Below, piece after piece: positions 17,271 to 25,152 of a stretch of DNA of 64,000 nt; position 1 is the first letter of the stretch; every line of letters starts with the position of its first letter. Under the pieces are notes generated by a model. It saw only the letters and a program-made list of their open reading frames with translations. It was not told the DNA's origin and did not search any database. The translations under genes were made by a program, and so were the position numbers. The stretch comes from a bacterium (GTDB taxonomy: Bacteria > Zixibacteria > MSB-5A5 > GN15 > FEB-12). The stretch lies in assembly GCA_016708025.1 (NCBI GenBank), contig JADJGQ010000002.1, forward strand, positions 868,001-932,000. Direction: 5' to 3'.

Positions 17271-19601
17271 TCACTTCAACAGCATCATCTTCTTCGTCAT
17301 CACCTGATCACCCGTGACCAAGCGATAGAAGTAGACACCGGATGAGACCGATGCGCCGCCATCTGTCGTCGAATTCCAGACGACTGAATGACGACCCGCT
17401 GCAAGCGAACCATTCACCAGAGTTGCGACTCTCGATCCGAGGATATTGTACACCTCGAGTGTCACCGGCCCGGCGGTCGGCAGACTGAATTCGATTGTGG
17501 TGCTCGGGTTGAACGGGTTCGGGTAGTTCTGGTCGAGCGTAAACTCCTCAGGCAACGAATTGCCAAACGCGGAGATCTCTCCAGTCGTCCCGCCGCCAAA
17601 AGCGGCAGAGGTCGTGCCACGGAAGATGATCTCATCTATGTACACATCATCCTGATCATTGCTGGCATCACACATGAAGCGGATCTTTGCGTTGGTCGGG
17701 AAGTTGTACGTGGTGCGCGGGATTGATACAACCGCATGGTAATACGCGTTATTTACGTAGGTAGTGCCAAATATGAAGTTACCGACGGTTAGCCAGGAAG
17801 TACCATTAAAGTACTGGACCCAGAAATTCTCTCCGGACTCCATACTCACACCCTTGAACCAGAAATCAACTTCAAGCCGCTGATACGCTGTCACGTTGTA
17901 GCTCGCCGTATGGTAGAATGACGATGCGGTGCTGCTGTTGTCCTGAATATCAGCAGAATACGAACCCTGATGTGAATTCGTGGTCGTCAGCGCACGCGAC
18001 ATGTCAGAACCACCGTCCGTATAGGACCCCATTCCGGTTTCGAAATTGTCCGAGGTGATGGTAGTCCAGGTGGAAGGCGTCGTGGCAGTTATATAGTTGG
18101 TCTTGATTTCGCCATCGGAACCGTACGCGTTGGTGGCGGTCAAAGTCACTGTGTAGGTGCCAGCGGCCGCATAGACGTGAGACGGATTCTTAGTTGTCGA
18201 CGTACCACCATCACCAAAGTTCCAGGCCCAACTGGTCGGGCTGTTGCTTGACAGGTCCGTGAAGTTGACTGTCAACGGCGCATTGCCTGAGGTCGGCGTG
18301 CCGCTGAAGTTGGCGACCGGCGGGTTATTGGTCGAAATGGAGTTCAATGCCGCCGCGGCATTGATCAGACCATAGCCATAATACTGATCCCAGCCCGCTG
18401 TACCTTTGTCGGTGGCGGTATTCTGGATAGCTGCGCGAACCGCGGCGGGAGACATCGTGCCGCCGTTCTTGGCGATCAAGAGAGCCGCAACACCGGCTAC
18501 ATGCGGACAGGCCATCGACGTTCCTTCGTAGAAGTAATAGCCGAAGGTTCCGTAGTTCGTCCCGTCGTGCGTCTGCTGCAGTACGCCATCAGGGTAGGTG
18601 TCGCCATTTTGGTCAACCGCAACGTCGCCACCCGGGGCGCAGATATCAATGGTCGAACCAAAACAGGTGTACCAAGTATAGGTCTGGTCATAACGGACCG
18701 CAGAGACAGAGATACACTGCGTGTACGCCGCGGGATACTGCGGCGCAGAGGTACCTTCGTTGCCGGCCGCGCAAACGATCGTAACGCCGAGATTGTAGGC
18801 GTACGTGATCGCGTCCTGCAAAGCGGTCGAGGTGGAGGGTCCGCCAAGGCTCATGTTGATCACTTTAGCGCCATTGTTGGCCGCGAAGGTGATGCCGTTG
18901 ATGATGGCGGTATAGGTACCGTTTCCGGAAGCATCCAGAACCTTGACCGGCATGATGCTGCAATTGTAGGCGACACCCGCCACGCCGAGGCTGTTGTTGG
19001 TGGTCTGGGCGATCGTGCCCGCCACGTGCGTGCCATGGGCGCAGTCATCGTTCGGATGAGTGTCATTGTTCACGTAGTCATAGCCCGGCACGAAGGAAGT
19101 ACCTGCCAAGTCTGGCGCCTGTGTAAAGGCTCCATAGGTCTCATAAGCAACGCCGCAGTCGATAACGGCCACGACAACACCTGAACCGGTAGACTGATCC
19201 CAGGCGGCCGGCATGCTGATCATCGGCATATGCCACTGGTAGCTGTAATACGGGTCGTTTGGCGTCATGAAGGCCTGAGCGATGTAGTTCGGCTCGGCGT
19301 ATTCGACGTCCGGTCGGCTGCTGAATGCGGCAACCATCTCTTCGACTGTCTTGTCAGCGGGGATATTCAAAAGATTGATGCCGATCGACGAATTGGTTTC
19401 TGCAAGAGTAGTGCCCAGAGCGGCTTGAGCGGCGGTGATCGCCTGTCTGCCGACGTCGGCTTTAAATTTCACAATTACCTGGCCCGGCGCATAGGTTGCA
19501 CCAGTTTCGACCACGCAGGATTTCCCAACTTTAAAATCCTCGGCTGCGGATGCGAAGCTGAAAAGGGCAAGAACCAGAACTAGTGTGAGAAAAGTTCTCA
19601 T
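17271..19601 (-). CDS. Secreted S8 subtilisin-like protease with PKD and sorting domains
   Basis: 776 residues from ATG 19601 (GGAAGGATAG upstream); the frame extends upstream but without signal-peptide logic. Order: signal peptide (to about 20); fervidolysin-like propeptide/inhibitor domain (about 38-110, APGQVIVKFK to YAEPNYIAQA); subtilase domain with catalytic D148 (VAVIDCG), H189 (AHGTHVAG), oxyanion N (AAGNEG) and S362 (GTSMACPHVAG); PKD domain (about 425-505, WNFGDGGTST, HVYAAAGTYTVTLT); a jelly-roll, CBM-like domain (about 515-660); and the sorting domain from EFTLDQNYPNPFNPSTTIEF to KKMMLLK. It is a self-processing extracellular endopeptidase exported through the type IX-like route. 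Confidence 0.95.
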   Translation of the reverse strand: MRTFLTLVLVLALFSFASAAEDFKVGKSCVVETGATYAPGQVIVKFKADVGRQAITAAQAALGTTLAETNSSIGINLLNIPADKTVEEMVAAFSSRPDVEYAEPNYIAQAFMTPNDPYYSYQWHMPMISMPAAWDQSTGSGVVVAVIDCGVAYETYGAFTQAPDLAGTSFVPGYDYVNNDTHPNDDCAHGTHVAGTIAQTTNNSLGVAGVAYNCSIMPVKVLDASGNGTYTAIINGITFAANNGAKVINMSLGGPSTSTALQDAITYAYNLGVTIVCAAGNEGTSAPQYPAAYTQCISVSAVRYDQTYTWYTCFGSTIDICAPGGDVAVDQNGDTYPDGVLQQTHDGTNYGTFGYYFYEGTSMACPHVAGVAALLIAKNGGTMSPAAVRAAIQNTATDKGTAGWDQYYGYGLINAAAALNSISTNNPPVANFSGTPTSGNAPLTVNFTDLSSNSPTSWAWNFGDGGTSTTKNPSHVYAAAGTYTVTLTATNAYGSDGEIKTNYITATTPSTWTTITSDNFETGMGSYTDGGSDMSRALTTTNSHQGSYSADIQDNSSTASSFYHTASYNVTAYQRLEVDFWFKGVSMESGENFWVQYFNGTSWLTVGNFIFGTTYVNNAYYHAVVSIPRTTYNFPTNAKIRFMCDASNDQDDVYIDEIIFRGTTSAAFGGGTTGEISAFGNSLPEEFTLDQNYPNPFNPSTTIEFSLPTAGPVTLEVYNILGSRVATLVNGSLAAGRHSVVWNSTTDGGASVSSGVYFYRLVTGDQVMTKKMMLLK

Positions 19602-20058
19602 TTGCCTATCCTTCCGTACAACTGTGAGGGTTGTGCATGTGAGCCTGCCGGTCACGTTTCCATAGAACTGGAGTGTCGCATTGCGGCGCTCACCTGCAAT
19701 TGAAGTTAGTTAATCAGCAATAACAAGAACCGCGGAATTATTTGATCAGAGATTCTCTGGCGAGTTCACCCCCCTTCGTTCGACGCACACCCACACCACA
19801 GCATCACGCATTAGAGAATCACCTGTGAGGACCGCGACATAAATGTGACCGGTTTTTGTCTTTAATTGTTGGTGTTGAGATCATCAACGATGATGTAATA
19901 AGGGAGAGGGGAATCGATTATGCAAGAAAAAACCTCACACGCAACAATGTCCCTGTTGGCATTTTCGTGGACACTTCAGTAAAGAATCAGGCGCATGTGA
20001 AGGATTACACATGCGCCTGTTACAATTGGAAACACTCGTGAGAGCTAGCCCATGAGGC
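19602..20058. other. Intergenic region, no convincing gene
   Basis: 457 bases between the divergent ends of the subtilase start and the kinase stop. It should contain the subtilase promoter but no clear -35/-10 pair is visible. A 61-codon plus-strand ORF (19856-20041) has no ribosome site or family resemblance and is not called. The only strong structure is the hairpin at 19988-20019. Confidence 0.5.
19988..20019 (-). terminator. Perfect 12-bp hairpin after the kinase operon
   Basis: CAGGCGCATGTG (19988-19999) and CACATGCGCCTG (20008-20019) form a perfect stem with an 8-base loop, 40 bases after the kinase stop. Read on the minus strand it is followed by ATTCTTT, a weak U-rich tail. A terminator is likely. 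Confidence 0.6.
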
Positions 20059-23040
20059 TCAACTCGTTAACTTCGCCAGTCGGGCTTTCGCATCTTTGAT
20101 CTCATCGATCTGTATGTCCGCATTTCCCCAAAACTTAAGCATCTCACTAAAGTACTTGGTCGCCTCGGCCTTGTTTCCCAGACCTTCGTAACCGATCCCG
20201 ATATAGTACAGAGCCATCGGATAGCCGATCCCGCCGGAACTCTCTTCTTCACCGGAAACGAATCGCTTGAGTATGTCGATCCCCTCCTGGTAAGAGCCAC
20301 GGCTGATCAGAATATACGCCATCTCCCGATCGTTGCCGCTGTTGCCCTGTTGCTGCGTTTTGATCAGATCGCGATATCCTTCGAGCAACAACACGGTATC
20401 GGGTCTTGCCAGACCTTCGAAAATCTTCTCCAGCCCATCTGTGATCCCCCAGAGCTCGGACGGAATGCGTGATTTGAATTGAGCGATATCCTCACGAATC
20501 ATCTTTCGCGCCTGATCAGCTTTGGAATGATCATGCTCCACTAAAACCAGCGCATAGTTGCTGAACATGTTCGCGGTGCGATACCGATAGGATTCTTCAT
20601 ACAACTTGAGTCCGGTGTCGGTGATACCGCAGTGAAGATAGCCGCGAGCCACTGTCTGGAGTGTATTGGCGAGAATGCCGCTATCGCCAAGTTGCTTGGC
20701 GGCATCAGCCATGCGATCGTACTGCTGCAGCGCTTCTCTGAACTTGCCGTTCCAGATCGCCAGCGTGGCCATCTGCTCATAATAGTCGACCATGTCATAC
20801 AGATTGCCGGGGTCGAGTTGCTTGTAGTTCTCGGTTAGCGCGGTGGCTTTGGCAAAGTCGCGACGATAGATAGCCAGACGGATCAGATTGGCCAATGCGC
20901 CGCGATGTTTCGGGAAGCGCGCCAGGATAGCGTCAAATTCTTTTTCCGCCAGATCTCTCTTCCCCTGCTGCAGGTAAGCGCTAGCCAACAAGGCATACGG
21001 ATTAGGCGAATCCGGGTGCTCCCGTTTCGTTTTCTCCGCGATCCGGATCGCCTCGTCATACTTGTCAAAGCTGATGTATATTTCCGAACGGAAATCCTGC
21101 GGAAGCTGATAAGTCGGGTTTATGGCGAGCGCGGAATCAAACTGCGCGAACGCCTTGGTCGTATCCTTGGTGAACTCGTAAACCAGGATCCCATAGATGG
21201 TGCGCGCTTCGATGTCGTCAGGATAGTTGCTCACCATGGAACGCATCTTAGCGAAGGCGTCATCGAACTTCTTGTTCATCCAGATATCGGCGTAGACATC
21301 CAATAGACTCCGTTCGCGGACGGGCAGTTTCGACTGATATTGCAGAGCCTTGGCTATATACCCGGCGGCTTTTTGCGGCCGTCCCTGAAAGGCATTGATC
21401 ATCCCCAGGCGCATATAGGGGAGAGCGAACGTCGAATCGAACGAGAGTGCCCGCTCAAAATTGACGATCGCTTCTTCGTTCAGTCCTTTCAGGAAATTCT
21501 CCAGCCCCAAAACGTAGTTTTTGAAGGCTTCGGGAGAGGCCGAGGTCAATTTGCGAATATCCTGATCGCCCGTGGCAGTGGCAATATTCATCGAACTGGC
21601 GATCTTGTCGGTCAGGCTGTCGACCAGCACAAACGGGTCTTCGCCGACAACTTTTTCACCCATCAGTACGCGACCGCTGGAGGCTTCCTCCAAACGAGCA
21701 TCGATCCTGATCTGCTTCCCGACCTTGAAGAGTGTACCGGTCAGGACATTGGTGGCACCAAGCTTTGAGGCGATCGCCCGACTGGCATCGCTGGAGATCT
21801 CGCCGCCATTGGCTTTGCTCGGTTCCAGCATATCCAAAATGCGCTGGCGACTGATCAAGTTCATTTCCTTATTCTGCGCCAGGTCGGTCAGCAGCATCTC
21901 CGGAAGGCCGGACTCCATCCAGTCGTATTCCGGATCGCCGGTTTTATTGGCAAAGTCCAAGACAGCCAGGCTGTTCGGCTTTGCCTGCAGGTCAACACTG
22001 AAACTCAGATTGGAGCCTTCAGAAAAGAACACTTTCCAGACAATTCCGATCACCGCGATCGCGATCACGGCGGTTTTCCAGTCGATGATCCATGACTTGG
22101 ATTTCTTGACCGTCTGTGGTGCCGCGCGCAATGCAGAGATGGAATCCGACGTACCGCTTTCGTAGAGACGGCGGAGATTGCGAAGGTCCACTACCAGATC
22201 GCGTGTATCCTGGTAGCGGTCGTTCGGGTCCTTGTGCAGGCACTTGTCAACGATCCGTTCCAGCTCCATGGGAATCGTCTCGTTGCGCATCCGAATAGAG
22301 TCGTGGCGCGCTTCGAGGATCTTGGCCAGAGTGGAGACCTCGGTCGGTCCAGTGAAGGGAAACTCGCCGGTCGCCATCCGATAGAGCAACACACCGAACG
22401 AGAAGATATCGGATCGAATATCCACTACCTCGCCGCGGATCTGTTCGGGTGACATATAAGAAACCGTGCCGACTATCTTACCGGCGCGGGTCAGCTCTTT
22501 GGAAACAGTGCGTGTGGAATCACCCTCGGAGAATTGTACCGGCTGCACCGGCTTCGCCAATCCAAAGTCGAGGATCTTTGGCTGGTCATCCTCGTTCACG
22601 ATGATATTGTCCGCCTTGATATCCCGGTGTACCACATTGATCTTGTGGGCCGCCGCCAATCCCGAGGCGATCTTTTCCGCCAACTTAACCACGGTGGAAA
22701 TATCGGAGGACCGTGCTTTCATGTAGTCGGAAAGGGATTTTCCCTTGACGTACTCCATGACGATGAAAGTTACGTCGCTGCCGGCGGCATCCTTGGTGGT
22801 GTCAATGTCATAGATCGCCATCACGTTCGGATGTGAGACCTGCGCGGCGGTCTTGGCTTCCCGCTGGAACCGGGCAAGACGATCATCATCATCTCCCGGT
22901 TTGAAAGAGAGGATCTTGAGGGCGACCTCGCGATGTAGTTTCTGGTCTTCCGCGAGATAGACCTGTCCCATTCCTCCTTCTCCCAGGAGTTTGATGATCT
23001 TGAAATGGGCGAAACTCTGGCCTGGCTCAAGCATGGTCAT
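20059..23040 (-). CDS. Transmembrane Ser/Thr protein kinase with TolB/FlgO-like and TPR region
   Basis: 993 residues. PknB-type kinase domain (about 13-290): glycine loop LGEGGMGQV, K42 in VALKIL, VVHRDIKADN, DFGLAKP, and SPEQIRG in the activation segment. One membrane helix follows (about 322-340, TAVIAIAVIGIVWKVFF). Next is a TolB-N/FlgO-like alpha-beta domain (about 352-485, 'NSLAVLDFANKTGDPEYDWMESGLPEMLLTDLAQ', VLTGTLFKVGKQIRIDARL). From about 510 to the end there are many TPR-like helical repeats. The kinase would be cytoplasmic and the TPR part on the other side of the membrane. The start overlaps the stop of the upstream phosphatase (ATGA at 23037-23040), so the two opposing enzymes are translationally coupled. 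ATG 23034 is an alternative start. Confidence 0.93.
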   Translation of the reverse strand: MTMLEPGQSFAHFKIIKLLGEGGMGQVYLAEDQKLHREVALKILSFKPGDDDDRLARFQREAKTAAQVSHPNVMAIYDIDTTKDAAGSDVTFIVMEYVKGKSLSDYMKARSSDISTVVKLAEKIASGLAAAHKINVVHRDIKADNIIVNEDDQPKILDFGLAKPVQPVQFSEGDSTRTVSKELTRAGKIVGTVSYMSPEQIRGEVVDIRSDIFSFGVLLYRMATGEFPFTGPTEVSTLAKILEARHDSIRMRNETIPMELERIVDKCLHKDPNDRYQDTRDLVVDLRNLRRLYESGTSDSISALRAAPQTVKKSKSWIIDWKTAVIAIAVIGIVWKVFFSEGSNLSFSVDLQAKPNSLAVLDFANKTGDPEYDWMESGLPEMLLTDLAQNKEMNLISRQRILDMLEPSKANGGEISSDASRAIASKLGATNVLTGTLFKVGKQIRIDARLEEASSGRVLMGEKVVGEDPFVLVDSLTDKIASSMNIATATGDQDIRKLTSASPEAFKNYVLGLENFLKGLNEEAIVNFERALSFDSTFALPYMRLGMINAFQGRPQKAAGYIAKALQYQSKLPVRERSLLDVYADIWMNKKFDDAFAKMRSMVSNYPDDIEARTIYGILVYEFTKDTTKAFAQFDSALAINPTYQLPQDFRSEIYISFDKYDEAIRIAEKTKREHPDSPNPYALLASAYLQQGKRDLAEKEFDAILARFPKHRGALANLIRLAIYRRDFAKATALTENYKQLDPGNLYDMVDYYEQMATLAIWNGKFREALQQYDRMADAAKQLGDSGILANTLQTVARGYLHCGITDTGLKLYEESYRYRTANMFSNYALVLVEHDHSKADQARKMIREDIAQFKSRIPSELWGITDGLEKIFEGLARPDTVLLLEGYRDLIKTQQQGNSGNDREMAYILISRGSYQEGIDILKRFVSGEEESSGGIGYPMALYYIGIGYEGLGNKAEATKYFSEMLKFWGNADIQIDEIKDAKARLAKLTS

Positions 23041-24689
23041 TTCCTTCTGACGAGCAGCATAGTTATATCGTCCGAGCGGGGGCCGTCCCCGACATACGCT
23101 TCAATATCTTCCGTCAGGCGACGGGCTATTACGTCGATCGACTCAGCGCGGTTGGCAACGACAAGTTTTTCCATGCGCAGATCGGTGTATGGTTCTTCGC
23201 CGCGCATCGCTTCGGTGACACCGTCGCTGAATACAAAAATGAACTCCCCGGAAGATAAGTGAATGGTTGACTCCTGCCACGTTGAAAAATCAAACGCCCC
23301 AATCATAGTTCCGGAAGGTTGCAGATACTCAAGCGAACCATTCGCACGAACCACCAGCGGCGGATTGTGGCCGGCATTGACAAATGTGACCGTTTCGCTG
23401 TCCGGAGTGATCAATCCCATGAAGAGGGTGGCAAAATCTTCCGGCGCGCTATAGCGGTGCAACTGTGTGGAAACCGATTTGACCGCCCGCTCGAGCGTGA
23501 AAGTCGGGTCGTTATAAAAGATTCGGAACGAGGCAAGAATATTCGACATCAATAATGCCGCGCCGAGTCCTTTACCGGATACATCGGCCACCAGAAAGAC
23601 GAGCCGACCATCGGGGAGCGCCGCGACATCATACAGGTCACCGCCCACCAGTCGTGACTGGCGCTGAAAAGCGTGGACATCAAATCCACTTATCCGCGGC
23701 GGTATTTTGATAAGCAAATTGCTTTGGATCGAAGCGGCCCGGTGCAGCTCGGCATCGATTAACTGCTTTTCCTGTCGCGCCTGCAACAACTGGTAGTTCA
23801 TCAGCCGGGCGGCTATAATATTACCGAAGGTCGCCAGCAATCGAAGGTATTCGTCGCTGTACCGGTGGAGAGGATTGGTGGTGTCGACATACAGTATCCC
23901 AAGCACCTTGTCTTCGTCCATCATCGGTACCGCCATAGCCGATTTCATCGCCGACATAATGACGGACTGCTGAGAGGCGAAGCGGGGATCGCTGGTTGGA
24001 TCGCCGATCAGGATCGCGCTTTTATTGGTCAGGATCTCTCGAACGATCGTCCGCGAGAGAGTAAAGGTCCCCAGATCACGGCCATTCGGCAGAAGAGTCG
24101 CCGCGGCGAAAATCTCGTTCTGGTCGGAAGATGTAAAAAGCACCGCCAGTCGTTCCGATGGGATCACCTTTGCGACCAGGGAGAGGGCGCGTCGAAGCAT
24201 CTCTTCCTGCGGCTCCGGCAGGACGAGGGTTTTAGCCATATCGAACAGAGTCGGCAGCAGTTCGGGAAGGTCGGTCACTCGGGTTGGGAGCGGTTTGAGC
24301 GCTTCATTCATCGACAGGAAAACCGAGTGCTCGGCAATATTCTCGGGAAGTATCGCGCGGGGAAAACTGGTCGAATCGTTGGCCGGGGCAGTGCCGGAGG
24401 AGAGCTTGAATTGCGCCTGTCCAAAGGTCAGATGGTCGCCCGCTTTGACCTGAATCCGGCCGCTAAGTTTCTTGCCGTTAACGAATGTGCCGTTGTGACT
24501 CTCAAGGTCCGTGAGAAAGATGACCAGAGGATCGGGCCCTATCTCAAACTGAGCATGTTTGCGTGAAACGGTTTTGTCCGGGACCACCAGATCGGCCTCA
24601 GAACTTCGTCCGATCACATAGTTTCCGCTATCCAGCATCCAGGAGTAGTATTGAGAGCCATCCGATCCAATGAGTTGAATCACGTACAT
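23037..24689 (-). CDS. FHA-GAF-SpoIIE (PP2C) phosphatase
   Basis: 550 residues from ATG 24689; a TTG at 24713 would add eight residues. An FHA domain (about 20-95) carries GRSSEAD, SRKHAQF and SHNGTFVNGKKL, the residues that bind phosphothreonine. A linker and a GAF domain (about 165-310) follow. The C-terminal SpoIIE/RsbU-type PP2C domain (about 340-548) includes 'GFDVHAFQRQSRLVGGDLYDV', VADVSGKGLGAALLMS, FVNAGHNPPLVV and FSDGVTEAM. This architecture fits a sensor phosphatase that docks on phosphorylated partners, plausibly the adjacent kinase or its substrates. AGAGGAT lies just upstream of the ATG with short spacing. A long leader with terminator precedes it. Confidence 0.92.
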   Translation of the reverse strand: MYVIQLIGSDGSQYYSWMLDSGNYVIGRSSEADLVVPDKTVSRKHAQFEIGPDPLVIFLTDLESHNGTFVNGKKLSGRIQVKAGDHLTFGQAQFKLSSGTAPANDSTSFPRAILPENIAEHSVFLSMNEALKPLPTRVTDLPELLPTLFDMAKTLVLPEPQEEMLRRALSLVAKVIPSERLAVLFTSSDQNEIFAAATLLPNGRDLGTFTLSRTIVREILTNKSAILIGDPTSDPRFASQQSVIMSAMKSAMAVPMMDEDKVLGILYVDTTNPLHRYSDEYLRLLATFGNIIAARLMNYQLLQARQEKQLIDAELHRAASIQSNLLIKIPPRISGFDVHAFQRQSRLVGGDLYDVAALPDGRLVFLVADVSGKGLGAALLMSNILASFRIFYNDPTFTLERAVKSVSTQLHRYSAPEDFATLFMGLITPDSETVTFVNAGHNPPLVVRANGSLEYLQPSGTMIGAFDFSTWQESTIHLSSGEFIFVFSDGVTEAMRGEEPYTDLRMEKLVVANRAESIDVIARRLTEDIEAYVGDGPRSDDITMLLVRRK

Positions 24690-24829
24690 ATCCTCTTTAG
24701 GTGGTGGGGCCAAAACACGGGCAACCCCTCAAGTCATCAGATGGGGAGCGTGTCGGCAACTGGTTAGTCAATGTAACCGGAAGGGAGTTAAAGAGAAATA
24801 GGAAAGAGTGGGGTGAGCAAGGCGGAGAT

Positions 24830-24871
24830 AAAAAGACACCCAGCAACCAAACTCGCCATGGCTGCCGGGTG
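24830..24871 (-). terminator. Intrinsic terminator in the leader of the phosphatase/kinase operon
   Basis: On the minus strand CACCCGGCAGCC (24871-24860) pairs with GGTTGCTGGGTG (24848-24837), with one G-T pair, and is followed by TCTTTTT. It stands 222 bases after the response-regulator gene's candidate sigma54 promoter region began and 140 bases before ATG 24689. It is therefore either the end of the upstream operon or an attenuator of the downstream one. Confidence 0.8.
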
Positions 24872-25002
24872 GTTTAACCCTCTGTTGCACATGAGGGCAT
24901 TTTTCCCCGTTTGCGATGTCCCGCTCCCGGGAGACAACTTTTTGCCGGGGTCGTGAGAGCTTGCCGCATAGGGCAACCGTCTCCCTGACTGACTCCAGCT
25001 TC
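24872..25002 (-). ncRNA. Structured leader RNA, possible attenuator or riboswitch
   Basis: Minus-strand RNA between the predicted transcription start (about 25002) and the terminator. Two mutually exclusive pairings are visible. GGGAGAC (near 24985) can pair with GTCTCCC (near 24932), or GTCTCCC can instead pair with the following GGGAGC/GGGAC. A further CCCCG...CGGGG helix encloses the second option, with GCAAA in both internal strands, and TTGCC/GGCAA forms a small hairpin. The order structured domain, terminator, gene is typical of transcription attenuation. The two GCAAA elements are faintly reminiscent of cyclic-di-GMP-I (GEMM) aptamers, but the rest does not fit that consensus, so no class is assigned. 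Confidence 0.4.
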
Positions 25003-25012
25003 GCAATTAATA

Positions 25013-25029
25013 CGCAATATGAATGCCAA
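25013..25029 (-). promoter_or_regulatory. Candidate sigma54 (-24/-12) promoter
   Basis: Minus strand TTGGCATTCATATTGCG. It has TGGCA and TTGC with exactly ten bases between the invariant GG and GC, as in the RpoN consensus TGGCAC-N5-TTGCA. It is oriented toward the phosphatase/kinase operon and lies just downstream of a gene for a sigma54-dependent activator. Confidence 0.6.
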
Positions 25030-25069
25030 CTAACTTATCTACTTTAGATGACGTATGCTGTTGTTGAAT

Positions 25070-25133
25070 AGTGCAATACGGATAGCACTCAACCTGATTA
25101 GTGATGATATGGTGGTATGCACCTCAAATCAGG
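25070..25133 (-). promoter_or_regulatory. Inverted repeats, possible activator-binding sites
   Basis: CCTGATT (25133-25127) and AATCAGG (25099-25093) are inverted with a 27-base gap. AGTGC (25089-25085) and GCACT (25074-25070) are inverted with a 10-base gap. They lie about 45-120 bases upstream of the -24/-12 element, where enhancer sites for NtrC-type activators occur. Binding is inferred only from position and symmetry. Confidence 0.3.
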
Positions 25134-25152
25134 CCTAAGCAATCGGGTAATT

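Noticed and set aside
19856..20041. 61-codon plus-strand ORF before the kinase terminator
   Set aside because: No ribosome site, no family resemblance, and it reads through the terminator hairpin.
24872..25002. Cyclic-di-GMP-I (GEMM) riboswitch
   Set aside because: Two GCAAA elements and a GGGAC are present, but the GAAA tetraloop, the receptor and the second helix of the consensus cannot be placed. Kept only as an unclassified leader.
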